The notes below the pieces were generated by a model. That model searched no databases, was not told the DNA's origin, and worked only from the letters and a program-made list of their open reading frames with translations. Below, one piece after another: positions 13,066 to 22,868 of a stretch of DNA of 64,000 nucleotides (the first letter of the stretch is position 1; the number at the start of each line of letters is the position of its first letter). The position numbers and the translations under genes were made by a program. Source of the DNA: Neofusicoccum parvum (Eukaryota > Ascomycota > Dothideomycetes > Botryosphaeriales > Botryosphaeriaceae); NCBI GenBank assembly GCA_020912385.1, contig CP087206.1, positions 4,030,001 through 4,094,000 of the forward strand, written 5' to 3'.

Positions 13066-14841
13066 ATGGCCACCTATCAATACCAGCCCCTACAAAACCC
13101 TCAGGAAATCCGTCTCCTGGTCCTTGCTCCTGGGAAAGGCTTCGACAAAATCTATTGCAGAGTAGAACACGTGGATCTTCCTGGTGGCACCAAATTTGAG
13201 GCTCTGTCATACGCTTGGGGCGAGCCCGTCAAGACAAGCGAGATTTTTTGCGATGGGAAACCCCTTCCGGTTACCGAAAACCTTTTCCAGGCTCTTCGAC
13301 ATCTTCGCTACGAATCCGGGGAGAGATTGATTTGGGCCGACGCTGTCTGCATTGACCAGAGCAACGACCTGGAGAAAAACCATCAGCTGGCTCTGATGGG
13401 GGAAATATATTCACAATCTCAGAGAACCTTGGTCTGGATCGGAGAAGACAAAGAAGATCGGGCTGGTGCAGCCTTCGAATTCATCTTTGAAATAAGTTCG
13501 TACATGATGAGAAAGCCAGGGGAATACAACCCATACGTGGTCATCCCAGACATCATCGAATCCAAGCGATACAAGGACATTCGAGATTGGACACACCAAT
13601 TTATAGGTGCAGTCAGGCCGATACTTGAAAGATCATGGTTCACTCGATTGTGGGTGATACAGGAGGTCGTTTTGGCCAAGTGTTCACTGCTGATCTTCGG
13701 TAATGAAACCTTTTCGATGGAGCGTTTTCAACTTGTTATGACTATGATGCATGGTTTTGACGAGCTTAAGGGAGAGATAGAGGGACACGAGCGATGGATT
13801 GTGGTTGGGCTCTCAAACTTGGTCGAAATATCAATGCTCGACTTTCTGCTTGAAGCAAGAACCGAATTCGAACAGGAACGTCAGATCCCCATGATCCTTG
13901 ATTTCCTGCACCACACTTCACGATTCTTGCATACGGACCCAAGAGATAGGATTTACGCCCTCCTGGGCCTCACACCCGTATCAGGGTTTCAAGCCGATTA
14001 TACACTCAGCGTCACGGATACCTTTGTCAACTTCGCTAAATGGGCATTCGATGAAACACCTGGTTTCGTGATGCTCTCTCACGCGCAGGGGGCTTCGGAG
14101 TCTCCATGGGGCCTGCCATCCTGGGCACCGAGTCCCAACATGTCCATCGGAGGGTATGCTCTCTCACGTGTAATGCATTTTCAAGCTTCAGGGAAGAAGA
14201 CCCGCCAAAAGAAATTTTCGGCCAAAGAGAACATCTGGACCACTGATGCCGTATACCATCTTCGCGTGAGAGGCATGATAATCGACAAAATTATCGATCT
14301 TCACAGTCCGAAGAAGGGTTACATGAGCAAAAAAAGCAAGAGAGAGCCCCTACTCCAATGCGCGCAATTTGCAGGGGTTCTTCGACTTGACGGAGATCTC
14401 GACAACGATTCTTATCGACGGTTCTGCCACGTAATGATGTTCGGACTGGATTCATACGATTATACCAAGAGGGGTGCACCCGAGCAGATCAATCAATTTC
14501 ATAGGTATTTCCAGGATCTTGTCAAGGGAGATGACGACCGATGGAGTAGTCTTGAAAAGGACGAGGTCAAGGCAAGGTCCGATATCAACGAATTGCTCTG
14601 GGGCTTGACCGGAAAGAGAAAATTGTGTCTTACGAGCAGTGGTCGCATGGCCTGGGTTCACTTTGAAGCCAGACTCGGTGATTGTTTGTGCATCATCCAG
14701 GGCGCTCGCTTACCATACGTTCTCCGCTCACAGTCGGATGGAAACTTTCAGCTAGTAGGCGAGTGTTGGATCGAAGGCCTCATGGAAGGAGAAGCACTCA
14801 ATCTACCGGGGTTCGAATGGGCAGATATCGTCTTAGTATGA
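13066..14841 (+). CDS. HET-domain protein (heterokaryon incompatibility type)
   Basis: An intronless ORF of 591 residues. The HET domain (PF06985) spans roughly residues 45-200, with FEALSYAWGEP, ENLFQALRHLR, RLIWADAVCIDQSN and QRTLVWIGE. The second half carries a conserved block around HTDPRDRIYALLGLTP that is usual downstream of HET domains. HET proteins trigger cell death when genetically different hyphae fuse, often with NLR partners; the cellular role of this copy is unknown. It is visibly less GC-rich than the flanking genes, as is frequent for fast-evolving allorecognition genes. It has no direct partner beside it; the STAND gene lies 24 kb away. Confidence 0.93.
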   Translation: MATYQYQPLQNPQEIRLLVLAPGKGFDKIYCRVEHVDLPGGTKFEALSYAWGEPVKTSEIFCDGKPLPVTENLFQALRHLRYESGERLIWADAVCIDQSNDLEKNHQLALMGEIYSQSQRTLVWIGEDKEDRAGAAFEFIFEISSYMMRKPGEYNPYVVIPDIIESKRYKDIRDWTHQFIGAVRPILERSWFTRLWVIQEVVLAKCSLLIFGNETFSMERFQLVMTMMHGFDELKGEIEGHERWIVVGLSNLVEISMLDFLLEARTEFEQERQIPMILDFLHHTSRFLHTDPRDRIYALLGLTPVSGFQADYTLSVTDTFVNFAKWAFDETPGFVMLSHAQGASESPWGLPSWAPSPNMSIGGYALSRVMHFQASGKKTRQKKFSAKENIWTTDAVYHLRVRGMIIDKIIDLHSPKKGYMSKKSKREPLLQCAQFAGVLRLDGDLDNDSYRRFCHVMMFGLDSYDYTKRGAPEQINQFHRYFQDLVKGDDDRWSSLEKDEVKARSDINELLWGLTGKRKLCLTSSGRMAWVHFEARLGDCLCIIQGARLPYVLRSQSDGNFQLVGECWIEGLMEGEALNLPGFEWADIVLV

Positions 14842-15083
14842 TATTGTCAACCACATTGGCCCGCAATCACGTGTTTTACCTCCTTGTTCCACATGCGTTT
14901 TACTACTTGCCTTGTTACTACACCATACACCTACCCCTGCACAAGTCATTCACCCTAGTTATGCGTATTTCCGTAAATCCGATCATTACACCTATATAGC
15001 AAGATTCTGTAGCAACAATAAGAAAACCAGCGGTGTCTTACTTTCTCGCGCCGTTCGACAGATATCGACGCTCCAAGTCAAAT

Positions 15084-17262
15084 TTAAGCAGCCTGCTCTT
15101 TGTGCTCCACTGAACCATTCCCTTTGGTTTCCTTGCTCCATGTTGTCTCGGTAATTCCATCTCGTCCCTCCAGCCTCGCTCGAATATCCTCCATCATGCG
15201 AATTTCCGCCTCGCCTTGATTTCCGCCGAATATCTTGTCCATCTCCTCGATGGGCACCCCCTTAGTTTCTGGGACGAGGAAATACACCCAAAAAACTAGC
15301 ACGACGCAGAAAACTGCCACGCTGTCAGCAGATGACTTATCCAAATACTGCAAGTTCGCCCTACCAAGGAAGAAGTAAAACGTTCCGAAGGTTATGGAGC
15401 GTAACATCCGTGGCGTAATGAGCGCTACGATGAACTACGATTCATGTCAGCTCCTTCACCGATGATACCAAGCTGAATTTTCCTACATTCGTCAACCAGT
15501 TCGTAGAAATAGCGAGACCAACTGCTTTGGACCTGACACCCGGTGGAAAGATCTCGGATGGCATTATCCAATTCACGCAACCTTTACAACATCAAATCAG
15601 CAACAGCCAGTCAATCGAAGCACCATAGCCTACCAATGCTGAAAGCAAAGTTAGAAATGTAGATCCAAACGAACACAGCTGCTGCCCAGCCCGCACTGGT
15701 ATGACTCGACCATCGGTCTTTGTAGACGGCGAAGAGAGTCCCGACAATGAGCTGCGAAATGCCCATGCCGATGCCTCCAATGATTAAGACAGTACGGCGG
15801 CCCCATCTCCTATTATCAGCCTATTGCAAGTACGATGGACATTGTGCGGATGAAATACCTGTCGAGATACATGATTGCTGGGATGGTCGAAAAGAAATTG
15901 ATCACCCCGACAACACCCGTAGCAAGAAGGTCAACAGAGTTTCCGGTGAGACCTATGGATCTGAATATCTGTGGTGCGTAGCTTGCATCCATATCAGTCT
16001 CTACAACAGGACATGATCGATGCACCAGAAGAACTGACTAGATTATTGCGTCTTTCAAGATTAGCGCTGGCTCCAGTTGCTGAGATGGGGTTCTCTTACT
16101 GATCCCAGTGAACTGCTGGATGATTTGCAGGAGACAGGCAATCATCAGACGCTTGCTCAAGTGGTGCACAACGAACAGCTCCTGGTACTGCCGTACAGCC
16201 AACACGAACTTCGACGTGACTCCCGGAAACCTCACCGCCAAGCTTTCCCTGTCGAACGCGGTGGCAACTTTGATCTCCATCATCTCAAACCGTATCCGGG
16301 GATCCGCGGGCGTCGTCCGCCTCAACCTGCACAGCGTCGCCAGCGCCTCATCCTCTCGATCTACCACACCCATCAGCCCGACAACCCTCCAAACCCCAGC
16401 CCCACGCACGCACATACCTTGACTCACCAGCCACCGTGGCGAGTACGGCAGAAACCACGTCCCCACCGCCATCACCGCCGCCGGCACGCACTGCAGCGCC
16501 AACGGCAACCTCCACGCGACCTCGCTCTGCCCCTCCCCCGTCCCACCAATATGCTGCGTCCCATAATCCAGCCAGAACGCGACCATAATCCCCACCGTGA
16601 TGGCCAGCTGCTGCAGCGCGACCAGCGCGCCGCGGATGTTCGGCGGCGCCAGCTCGCCCAGGTACAGCGGCACGCCCATGCTCAGCATGCCGACGGCCAC
16701 GCCTGCGACAGCGCGTCCGACGAAGATGTGCGCCGTCGTGCGCGCCGCGCACTGCACCGCCGATCCGCACAGGAAGATCACGTTCGCGGCCAGCAGCGAC
16801 CAGCGCCGCGAGAGACGGTCGGCGATGGGCCCGTTGAGGAGAGCGCCGGCCATGGCGCCGAGCGTGAGGACGGAGACCATCCAGCCTTGTAGCGTGGGGT
16901 CTGAGGCGAGCGTGGGGAAGTGCTTGCCCTGCGGTGGGGGTTAGTGGTGGGGTTGGGAGGGGGAGGGGAGGGAGGCGTACGAAGTTGGTCATTACGAGGA
17001 CGCCGGATATTACGCCTTGGTCGTAGCTGGGGTTGTTAGCTTCTGGGTGCCGGTGGGTGGTGGTGGGAGTGTACCCGAAGAGAAGACCGCCGATGCTGGC
17101 GAAGCAGGCCATGCCGAAGACGTAGCCTTCGCGGATGAGCCCTTTGTAGCCTGTGGTGCTGTCAGATTCTCGTCTGTGGATGGGCATCAGGCAGTGATCT
17201 ATACCAAGAGGCCCATACGAGTTAAAAGCATCATCTCGAATAGTAGCTGCTTCAGAAACCAT
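15084..17262 (-). CDS. MFS sugar transporter with a 13-nt micro-exon
   Basis: Ten exons (17262-17075, 17026-16981, 16928-16418, 16360-16100, 16051-16039, 15981-15859, 15809-15634, 15581-15487, 15434-15365, 15313-15084) keep phase throughout and give 570 residues, a normal length for fungal hexose/pentose transporters. Sugar-porter signatures are YDQGVISGVLVMTNF, the loop DRLSRRW, PLYLGELAPPNIRG, PYSPRWLVSQ, QQFTGIN...YYAPQIF, DRRWGRR and PETKG. The micro-exon at 16051-16039 supplies NAII and part of a Tyr, rebuilding QQFTGINAIIYYAP; without it the motif is broken. The last intron (15364-15314, 51 nt) is in frame and stop-free. The product is expected in the plasma membrane as a proton symporter or facilitator. 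It leads a same-strand run with the dehydrogenase, a second transporter and GH43. An in-frame ATG at 17304 is an alternative start. Confidence 0.9.
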
Positions 17263-18074
17263 TTTTAGTGGTAGCAAACAGAGTAAATATGAAAGAACCT
17301 GCAAGTGAAGAAATCACCGGTTCCGCCATCGGACTTCATCATCCTTTATATACAACCTTTTCAGCCTTTTCACTTTTGAAAACACTAACCCCGGACCTTG
17401 TCAACTGCAAGACTGCCTTTGTTCCAGCAGAGAACTCTACCTTTCCATTGGTCAGGAACAGGGTTGCTTGCGGGGTCACAGCCGAATCTGGGGAAATCCG
17501 GGGAAGTGTCAGTCAACGCTCGAAGCCGAGACAAGCAGTCGTTGTACACAAAGCAGACAAGTTACCGGCTGGCAGTTGTCACAAATCATGCTTTGATCAC
17601 CGGATCGGAGAGTTGTGGTCCGTTAGTTGACGCGTTTCCCCGCTTCGGTGTTCTGTGGTCCGAGTTCGACTCGGCGTTTTGGGGCTGAATTGTCCGGGGT
17701 GTTTGTACATACCCGACGACTTTAAAGTATTGCAACACGTGCATACCTTCACGGTGAGTTCAAGTACTTATCCAAATACCTTTGGCAATTTCATTATTCT
17801 ACTTTATACCTCCATGCAACCAACTGTACGTACACCTGTTGCAATACTTCAATTTTCAATAACATGCAAAATAGAACTAGATGCAGCTCCTGCAACGGCG
17901 TGGAAGGTACATAACCCTGCTACGTGCACGAGCTGCAGTGGTACTGGGGACTAATAGCGTCATCGCATAATCTACGGGCTCTACATGAGATTCAAACGAG
18001 GGCATCGTAGTGGTGTTCCATAGCTGTTGGTGTAAAGTGTAGAGGTTGCATCTATTCTCATCTCTACGAACACC
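17263..18074. promoter_or_regulatory. Promoter side of sugar transporter 1
   Basis: About 0.8 kb between the transporter start (17262) and the 3' end of the dehydrogenase (18075). The part from about 17700 to 18070 is AT-richer. No gene or clear site is recognised. Confidence 0.4.
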
Positions 18075-19270
18075 TCAATCAAAAACAATTGCAGCCTTGA
18101 TGCAAGTCTTATTCCTCACCGCATCCAGTGCCTCCCCAAACTGCTCCAATCCAAACGTATGCGTCACAATCCCCCTCACATCCACCTTACGCGTCTCGAG
18201 ATAGTGCACCGCACGCGGCAAGCAGTACATCTCGCTGAACGACCCGATCAGCGTCAACTCGTCTCCAAACACCTTCGCCGGCGCGACCGCCACGACCGCC
18301 TCCTTGGGATACACGCCGTAGTACACCAGCGTCCCGCCACGGGTGCAGAACCCCATCGCCGTCTCGAGCAGCGCGTGAGCGCCGGTGGCCTCGACCACGA
18401 CGTCGAAGCCGTACGGGTACCTCGTCCGCAGCGCCGCCCACGCCGCCGCCTGGTCGCCGCCGCGCGGCAGCTCGACGTACTCGTCGGCCGCGTCCAGCTG
18501 CTTCGCCAGCGCCATCTTCGGCCCCGCGTTCGACGCCAGCACCAGGTGCGCGCCGCCGTTGCGCCGCAGCAGCTGCGCGAGGCAGAGCCCGGTAGGCCCC
18601 GCGCCGACCACCAGGATCGAGGAGCCCGGCGCTGGCCGGATGCGGTCGAGCCCGTGGACGGCGCACGAGGCGGACTCGAAGAGCGCGGCTTCGGTCCAGG
18701 AGAGCTGTGTGAACTTGAAGAGCTTCTCGGCTGGGTAGGCGCAGTATTCGGCGAAGCCGCCGTCAACTGGGGGGGTTGTTTTGGTTAGTGAGGGAGGAGG
18801 TGGTGGAACGGGGGAGGGCTGCTTACGGTGCACGCCGTGAGCTTGGAAGTTCTCGCAGTAGAGAGGCTGCCCTTTGCGGCAGTAGTGGCACCACCCGCAT
18901 AGCTCTGAGTTGTCGGCCGTCACCTTTTCACCAAGCTGAAATTCGCGCTTCACAGCGTTGCCGATGGCCACTACGATGCCAGAGGATTCGTGGCCGGTCA
19001 CGACGGGCATGCGAGAGTCGAAGTCGCCGTTGTGGATGTGCAGGTCGGTGCCGCAGATGCCGCAGGATTTGACTGTGGAGCGTAGTTGGTCAGCTGCGGT
19101 GTCGCGCGGTGGTGTTGGAGGATCGAGAGTGAGTTACTTTTTACCAGAACCTCATGCGGCTTGGGCGTTGGCACGGGCATCTCAACTAATGACCAGTCCT
19201 TGATCTTGTTGTAGCGGATGGCTTTCATGGTCTTGGGAATCTGGAAGGTTTCGCCATTTTGAGCGGCCAT
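18075..19270 (-). CDS. Zinc medium-chain polyol/alcohol dehydrogenase
   Basis: Three exons (19270-19138, 19072-18827, 18766-18075) join in phase to 356 residues. Catalytic-zinc elements are SCGICGTDLHIHNGDF and GHESSGIV. The structural zinc loop CGWCHYCRKGQPLYC holds four Cys. The Rossmann motif is VVGAGPTGLCLAQLL. Length and loops fit the sorbitol/arabitol/xylitol dehydrogenase branch of the MDR superfamily, which oxidises sugar alcohols with NAD(P)+ in the cytosol. Its position between two sugar transporters and upstream of GH43 supports a role in pentose or polyol use, possibly D-arabinitol, but the substrate is inferred. An ATG 30 nt upstream (19300) is an alternative start. Confidence 0.88.
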
Positions 19271-19897
19271 GTTGAGTGCTGGAAAAAGAGCTGGATGCAA
19301 TTCGCACGCTACGAGGGGATTGAAGAAGACGTTGAGTATGTGCAGGGCAATTGATGATAGAGAGCGCTCCGTTGAAAAGAAAACAGTGCTTCTTTAAGTT
19401 CCTGGATTGACGTAGCTTCATGGCGGGGTAGCTGTGGGGACCCCGGCGATCTGCAGTCCGAGTGCGATCGCGAGCAGGTAACCCGAGTTCGGACAACCCA
19501 CACCGAGGACCGCTAGGTTGGACAGGGTGGGATGCATAATAGGCGAATAATGCCTGCCCCCGCGGGATAAGTTGCTCCGCACACAACTGTAAGGAATGTT
19601 TATCCCGAGGCTCAGACCACCTGTTCGTAGCATTGGCACATGATGTCGACAACTTTTGCACCTGGATGAATGATTCTACTCCGCAGAGAAATGTACGCGT
19701 GAGCTGAGCTTGTTAAGGGTAGCTCGGATACAACCTATAATAGAAGACCCGAAGACCAGGGGAACGAAGTATGAACAATACACGCACACGAACGTTGTGT
19801 CAGATGTACATTCAGTGCTGCCTATAATATCAGAGGATACGGCTCCAGAGACGGTAGTAGTTGTTCCAATCGTGAAGTCAGTCACTTAGTGTTCGCC
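19271..19897. promoter_or_regulatory. Promoter side of polyol dehydrogenase
   Basis: About 0.6 kb between the dehydrogenase start and the stop of sugar transporter 2. It contains CCCCGC at 19558-19563 (reverse complement GCGGGG), which matches the CreA/CRE1 consensus SYGGRG. No gene is recognised. Confidence 0.4.
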
Positions 19898-21658
19898 TTA
19901 TACCTCAGCTTTTACTTCATGTCTGCTCTGGGTCATCATCTGCGCCTTCATGATTTCCTTCTCTTCCTGTGCTGCAGAATCTCCAAACACTGCATCCATC
20001 TGCTCTAGGGTCTTGCCCTTAGTTTCTGGAACAAGGAAATACGCCCAGACAGCGGCAAGATAGCACCAGGCACCGAAGAAGACGTAGGTACCAAAACCAA
20101 GGTCCTCAAGCATCGGAGGGGTTGCAACACCTACAATGAAGTTGCAAAGCCACACCGTCGCCGTGGAAAGCGCAACGCCCTTGGATCGAGATGCGTTGGG
20201 GAACACCTCAGCCGGAAGACACCAACCCAACGGCGAGTAGGATACCCCGAAGACGAGGATGAAGCAGAAAGCCATGGCCACCGCAGCCCAGCCTGCCGCC
20301 GGGTTTGCTAGCCAATCCTTGGAATAGAGGCCGGTGAGGATGGCCATGATGGTCCAGGCAAGGCCGCCTCCCAAGCCGCCGATGATGGCGAGGGGCCTGC
20401 GTCCCACCTTGTCGATAATCACAAAGCAAGCAGCGACGGCAACCAGTTGTAGGATGTTGAAGATGCCGGACATGATCAGGGCCATTTCGGAAGATTGGCC
20501 GAGCGATTCGAACAAGGTTGGCGCCTGTCTTTAATTAGCACCGTGTCTGCCAGGTGGTTCATGTCGTTCTACTAACGTAGTAGATGAATGCGTTGATGCC
20601 GCTGAATTGTTGGAAGAAGGCCACGCCCATTCCAACTGCAGTGCGGCGCCAGGATCTCTTGCGGAAGAGGTCAAGCCAGCCAAGTATTTCCAGCTTGATG
20701 CCCTTCGCACCCGGGTGTCTCTTTTCCTGGACAACCTTTTCCATCTCAACCTCGCTGAGGATACCCTTGTGCTCGATCTGCACGCGTTCATCCGTTGCAG
20801 GAAGGCGACGAAGCCTTTCGAGACTCTTTAAGGCTTCCTGTGGCCGGTTCACGAGGGCCAACCATCGTGGCGAATATGGGTAGAAGTGGATGCCGATTCC
20901 GAGCAAAGTGGAGCAAACCATCTGCAGGCCGAAGGGAAGTCGGAAGGCGGCTTCGCCGGGAAGGCTTCGCGTGCCGTAGGTGATCCAGAAAGAGCACACG
21001 ACGCCTCCTACAATGGAGATCGATTCGAGGACGAGCAACGTGCCTCTTAGGTTGGGCGGGGCGATTTCGGAAATGTAGATCGGTGCACCCTACCATTGCC
21101 TGTCAGTTTGTTATGAGCTCAACAGAAAGAAGGAATACTAACCATAGCCAATGTGCCGACACCAATCCCTCCAATTGTTCTACCAGCGACAAGAACGCCG
21201 TAAGACTGAGCCGCTGTTTGCATGATGGCGCCGATGTTGAAGATGACAACCACGAACGTCAACGCCCGCTTACGGGAAATCTTGTCTGCTAGTGTGGGCA
21301 TGAAGAAGCATCCAATGAAGGCTCCAAACTCCAGCATGCCGGTCATGAAACCTTTGCCAAATGCCGATTCTGCGGGAGGGAAAGCCGCGTGGAACTGATC
21401 CATCACGTTGACAATTGAGATGACGCCTTGGTCGTACCCGAAGGAGAAGCCTCCCATGGAGGCCAGAAACGCGGCACCCAATACGTATGGCGAGCTAACG
21501 AGGCCACGAATGCCAGTTTTACCGTATGAGAGGTTCTCGACAAGGGTAATGGGGAGGTCTGCTGTCTCGATGGCTGTCAAGTCTTCTATTCTCTCGGTTG
21601 AAGCGTTTTCGGTCATCTCGGCCTTCTCCAAGTTACGGGATTCCATCTCTTTCGCCAT
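19898..21658 (-). CDS. MFS sugar transporter (second copy)
   Basis: Three exons (21658-21143, 21089-20577, 20524-19898), all in phase 0, give 551 residues. Sugar-porter signatures are FGYDQGVISIVNVMDQF, DKISRKRA, GAPIYISEIAPPNLRG, YPYSPRWLALV, QQFSGINAFIYYAPTLF, DKVGRRPLAIIGG and VPETKGKTLEQMD. The N-terminus has a roughly 50-residue acidic cytoplasmic segment. A plasma-membrane sugar/H+ symporter is expected. It has the same GIN...YYAP motif as transporter 1 but carries one intron there, not a micro-exon, so the two are not a recent tandem duplication. It sits between the dehydrogenase and GH43 on the same strand, consistent with import of the sugar or oligosaccharide that GH43 would hydrolyse. 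Confidence 0.94.
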
Positions 21659-21850
21659 TTTGGAGGATAGAGGTGTTGAAACTAGAGTACAGGAGGTGTT
21701 CTGGAATGAGCCAGTGATGACTTCAGGAATGCGCGAACAAATTGAAGAATCTTATACAAAGGCAGTCTCATTGGGACTACCGTTCGGGAATGCATAGCCA
21801 CTAGTTGCTTCTCTATCTTGGGTACTAATAACCCGAGTGGCGCTGTCATT

Positions 21851-21889
21851 CCCCGTGGGGAAGTGGGTACGGCAAGAGACCCCGTGGGG
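21851..21889. promoter_or_regulatory. Paired CCCCGTGGGG sites (CreA-like)
   Basis: CCCCGTGGGG occurs at 21851-21860 and again at 21880-21889, 193-231 bp upstream of transporter 2. Each contains GTGGGG, matching SYGGRG, the binding consensus of the carbon catabolite repressor CreA/CRE1. Paired sites are typical of functional CreA targets. Binding is inferred. Confidence 0.5.
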
Positions 21890-22200
21890 AATAAGGATGT
21901 GGAGCGATGTCTCCAGGATTGCGGGGGCTGTTTAGTTGCCGACCGGCGAGTCAACGCTTCCCCTCATTCGGCAGCTGATGCAGCACATCCAAACCGAGTA
22001 AGCGGTTCTCCCATCATATCCGCTAAAGATCTGCTTAAGTGATGTCATCTCCGGGCAATATTTACTCCAAGTCGGTATGCATTTTCCGTGTTTTAGATTT
22101 GTCTCCACTGAGAAACTTGGAAATGTGTGATGGCGGCCCGTAAACAATATCCCGACGTTAATGACTTGATGAGTGTGGTATGTAATTGTAAAATGCTAAC

Positions 22201-22251
22201 CTCGGCATGCCGAGCGCCAGCGGGAACTGTCTCCGCTGACTAAGCGGAGAC
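22201..22251. promoter_or_regulatory. CGG-N4-CCG palindrome next to a hairpin
   Basis: CTCGGCATGCCGAG (22201-22214) is a perfect 14-bp palindrome containing CGG-N4-CCG, the inverted-triplet layout bound by Zn2Cys6 dimers. It is followed by an 8-bp inverted repeat GTCTCCGC/GCGGAGAC (22229-22236 and 22244-22251) with a 7-nt loop. The segment CCGCTGACTAAG inside it (22233-22244) recurs exactly at 22531-22542. Confidence 0.45.
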
Positions 22252-22868
22252 ATTTCCCCTTCTTTAAATCTGATTGTGTCTTCTTGTTGGAGTATGGCAA
22301 GTATCAGGCGGAAGAAAATCGCACATTTGCCGACCGGGTCCAGTTCGGTCTACGTTTACAATTTGGCGGCAACGCTGCACCGGTGCTACGGAATCATCCA
22401 AGCGATGCAGCGGCGGGCAGCGCTAAAGGTCCGCCTGACAGCAGGTGGATTTTAAAACAATGGCTGAAGGCGTCGAGCATACGAAGCTATCATAAATCGA
22501 ACACATTATTGAATCTACAAATTATAGCTTCCGCTGACTAAGGTGTGTAGAAATGCACATAGACGTCACCAGTTCAGTCAATTCTCGGAATCGGACTGAT
22601 TGAGCTATACACTCATCGACAAAGTTACTAAAGCTAACGCTATCAGCTATAGTGAACAGCTGCTAACTGAATTGTTATGGTGGACTGTCTCCGCATTACA
22701 AAAGGCCAATCTGCACTGCATGGGGCTGTTGTGAGAGAACATATACCACATGGTTTGCAACAGCACAATCTGGGATCAGACGACACTGTTTGTTCATGAC
22801 GCTAATCACATACGTATGTGCGCGCAAGACCAATGCTTCGTAACAAGATTCCTTCAAGCTGCACCCTC

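Larger units (their letters stand above)
21659..22868. promoter_or_regulatory. Promoter of sugar transporter 2 with several repeat motifs
   Basis: About 1.2 kb, AT-rich to the right. It holds two exact copies of CCCCGTGGGG, a perfect palindrome CTCGGCATGCCGAG, a short hairpin and a 12-bp direct repeat, each listed separately where relevant. No ORF with recognisable similarity is present. Confidence 0.5.

Noticed and set aside
14810..14825. GGTTCGAAT, resembling a tRNA T-loop box
   Set aside because: It lies inside the HET coding sequence and no acceptor stem, D arm or anticodon arm can be folded around it.
15961..16020. Direct joining of sugar transporter 1 exon 4 to an acceptor at 16002 (giving TDMDASYAPQIF)
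   Set aside because: It is in frame but breaks the conserved GIN..xYYAP motif by changing length and residues; the 13-nt micro-exon solution fits both splice sites and family consensus.
18187..18788. Alternative-frame ORFs of 159-209 codons over the polyol dehydrogenase
   Set aside because: They overlap the exon carrying the Rossmann motif and have only Arg/Ala-rich shadow composition.
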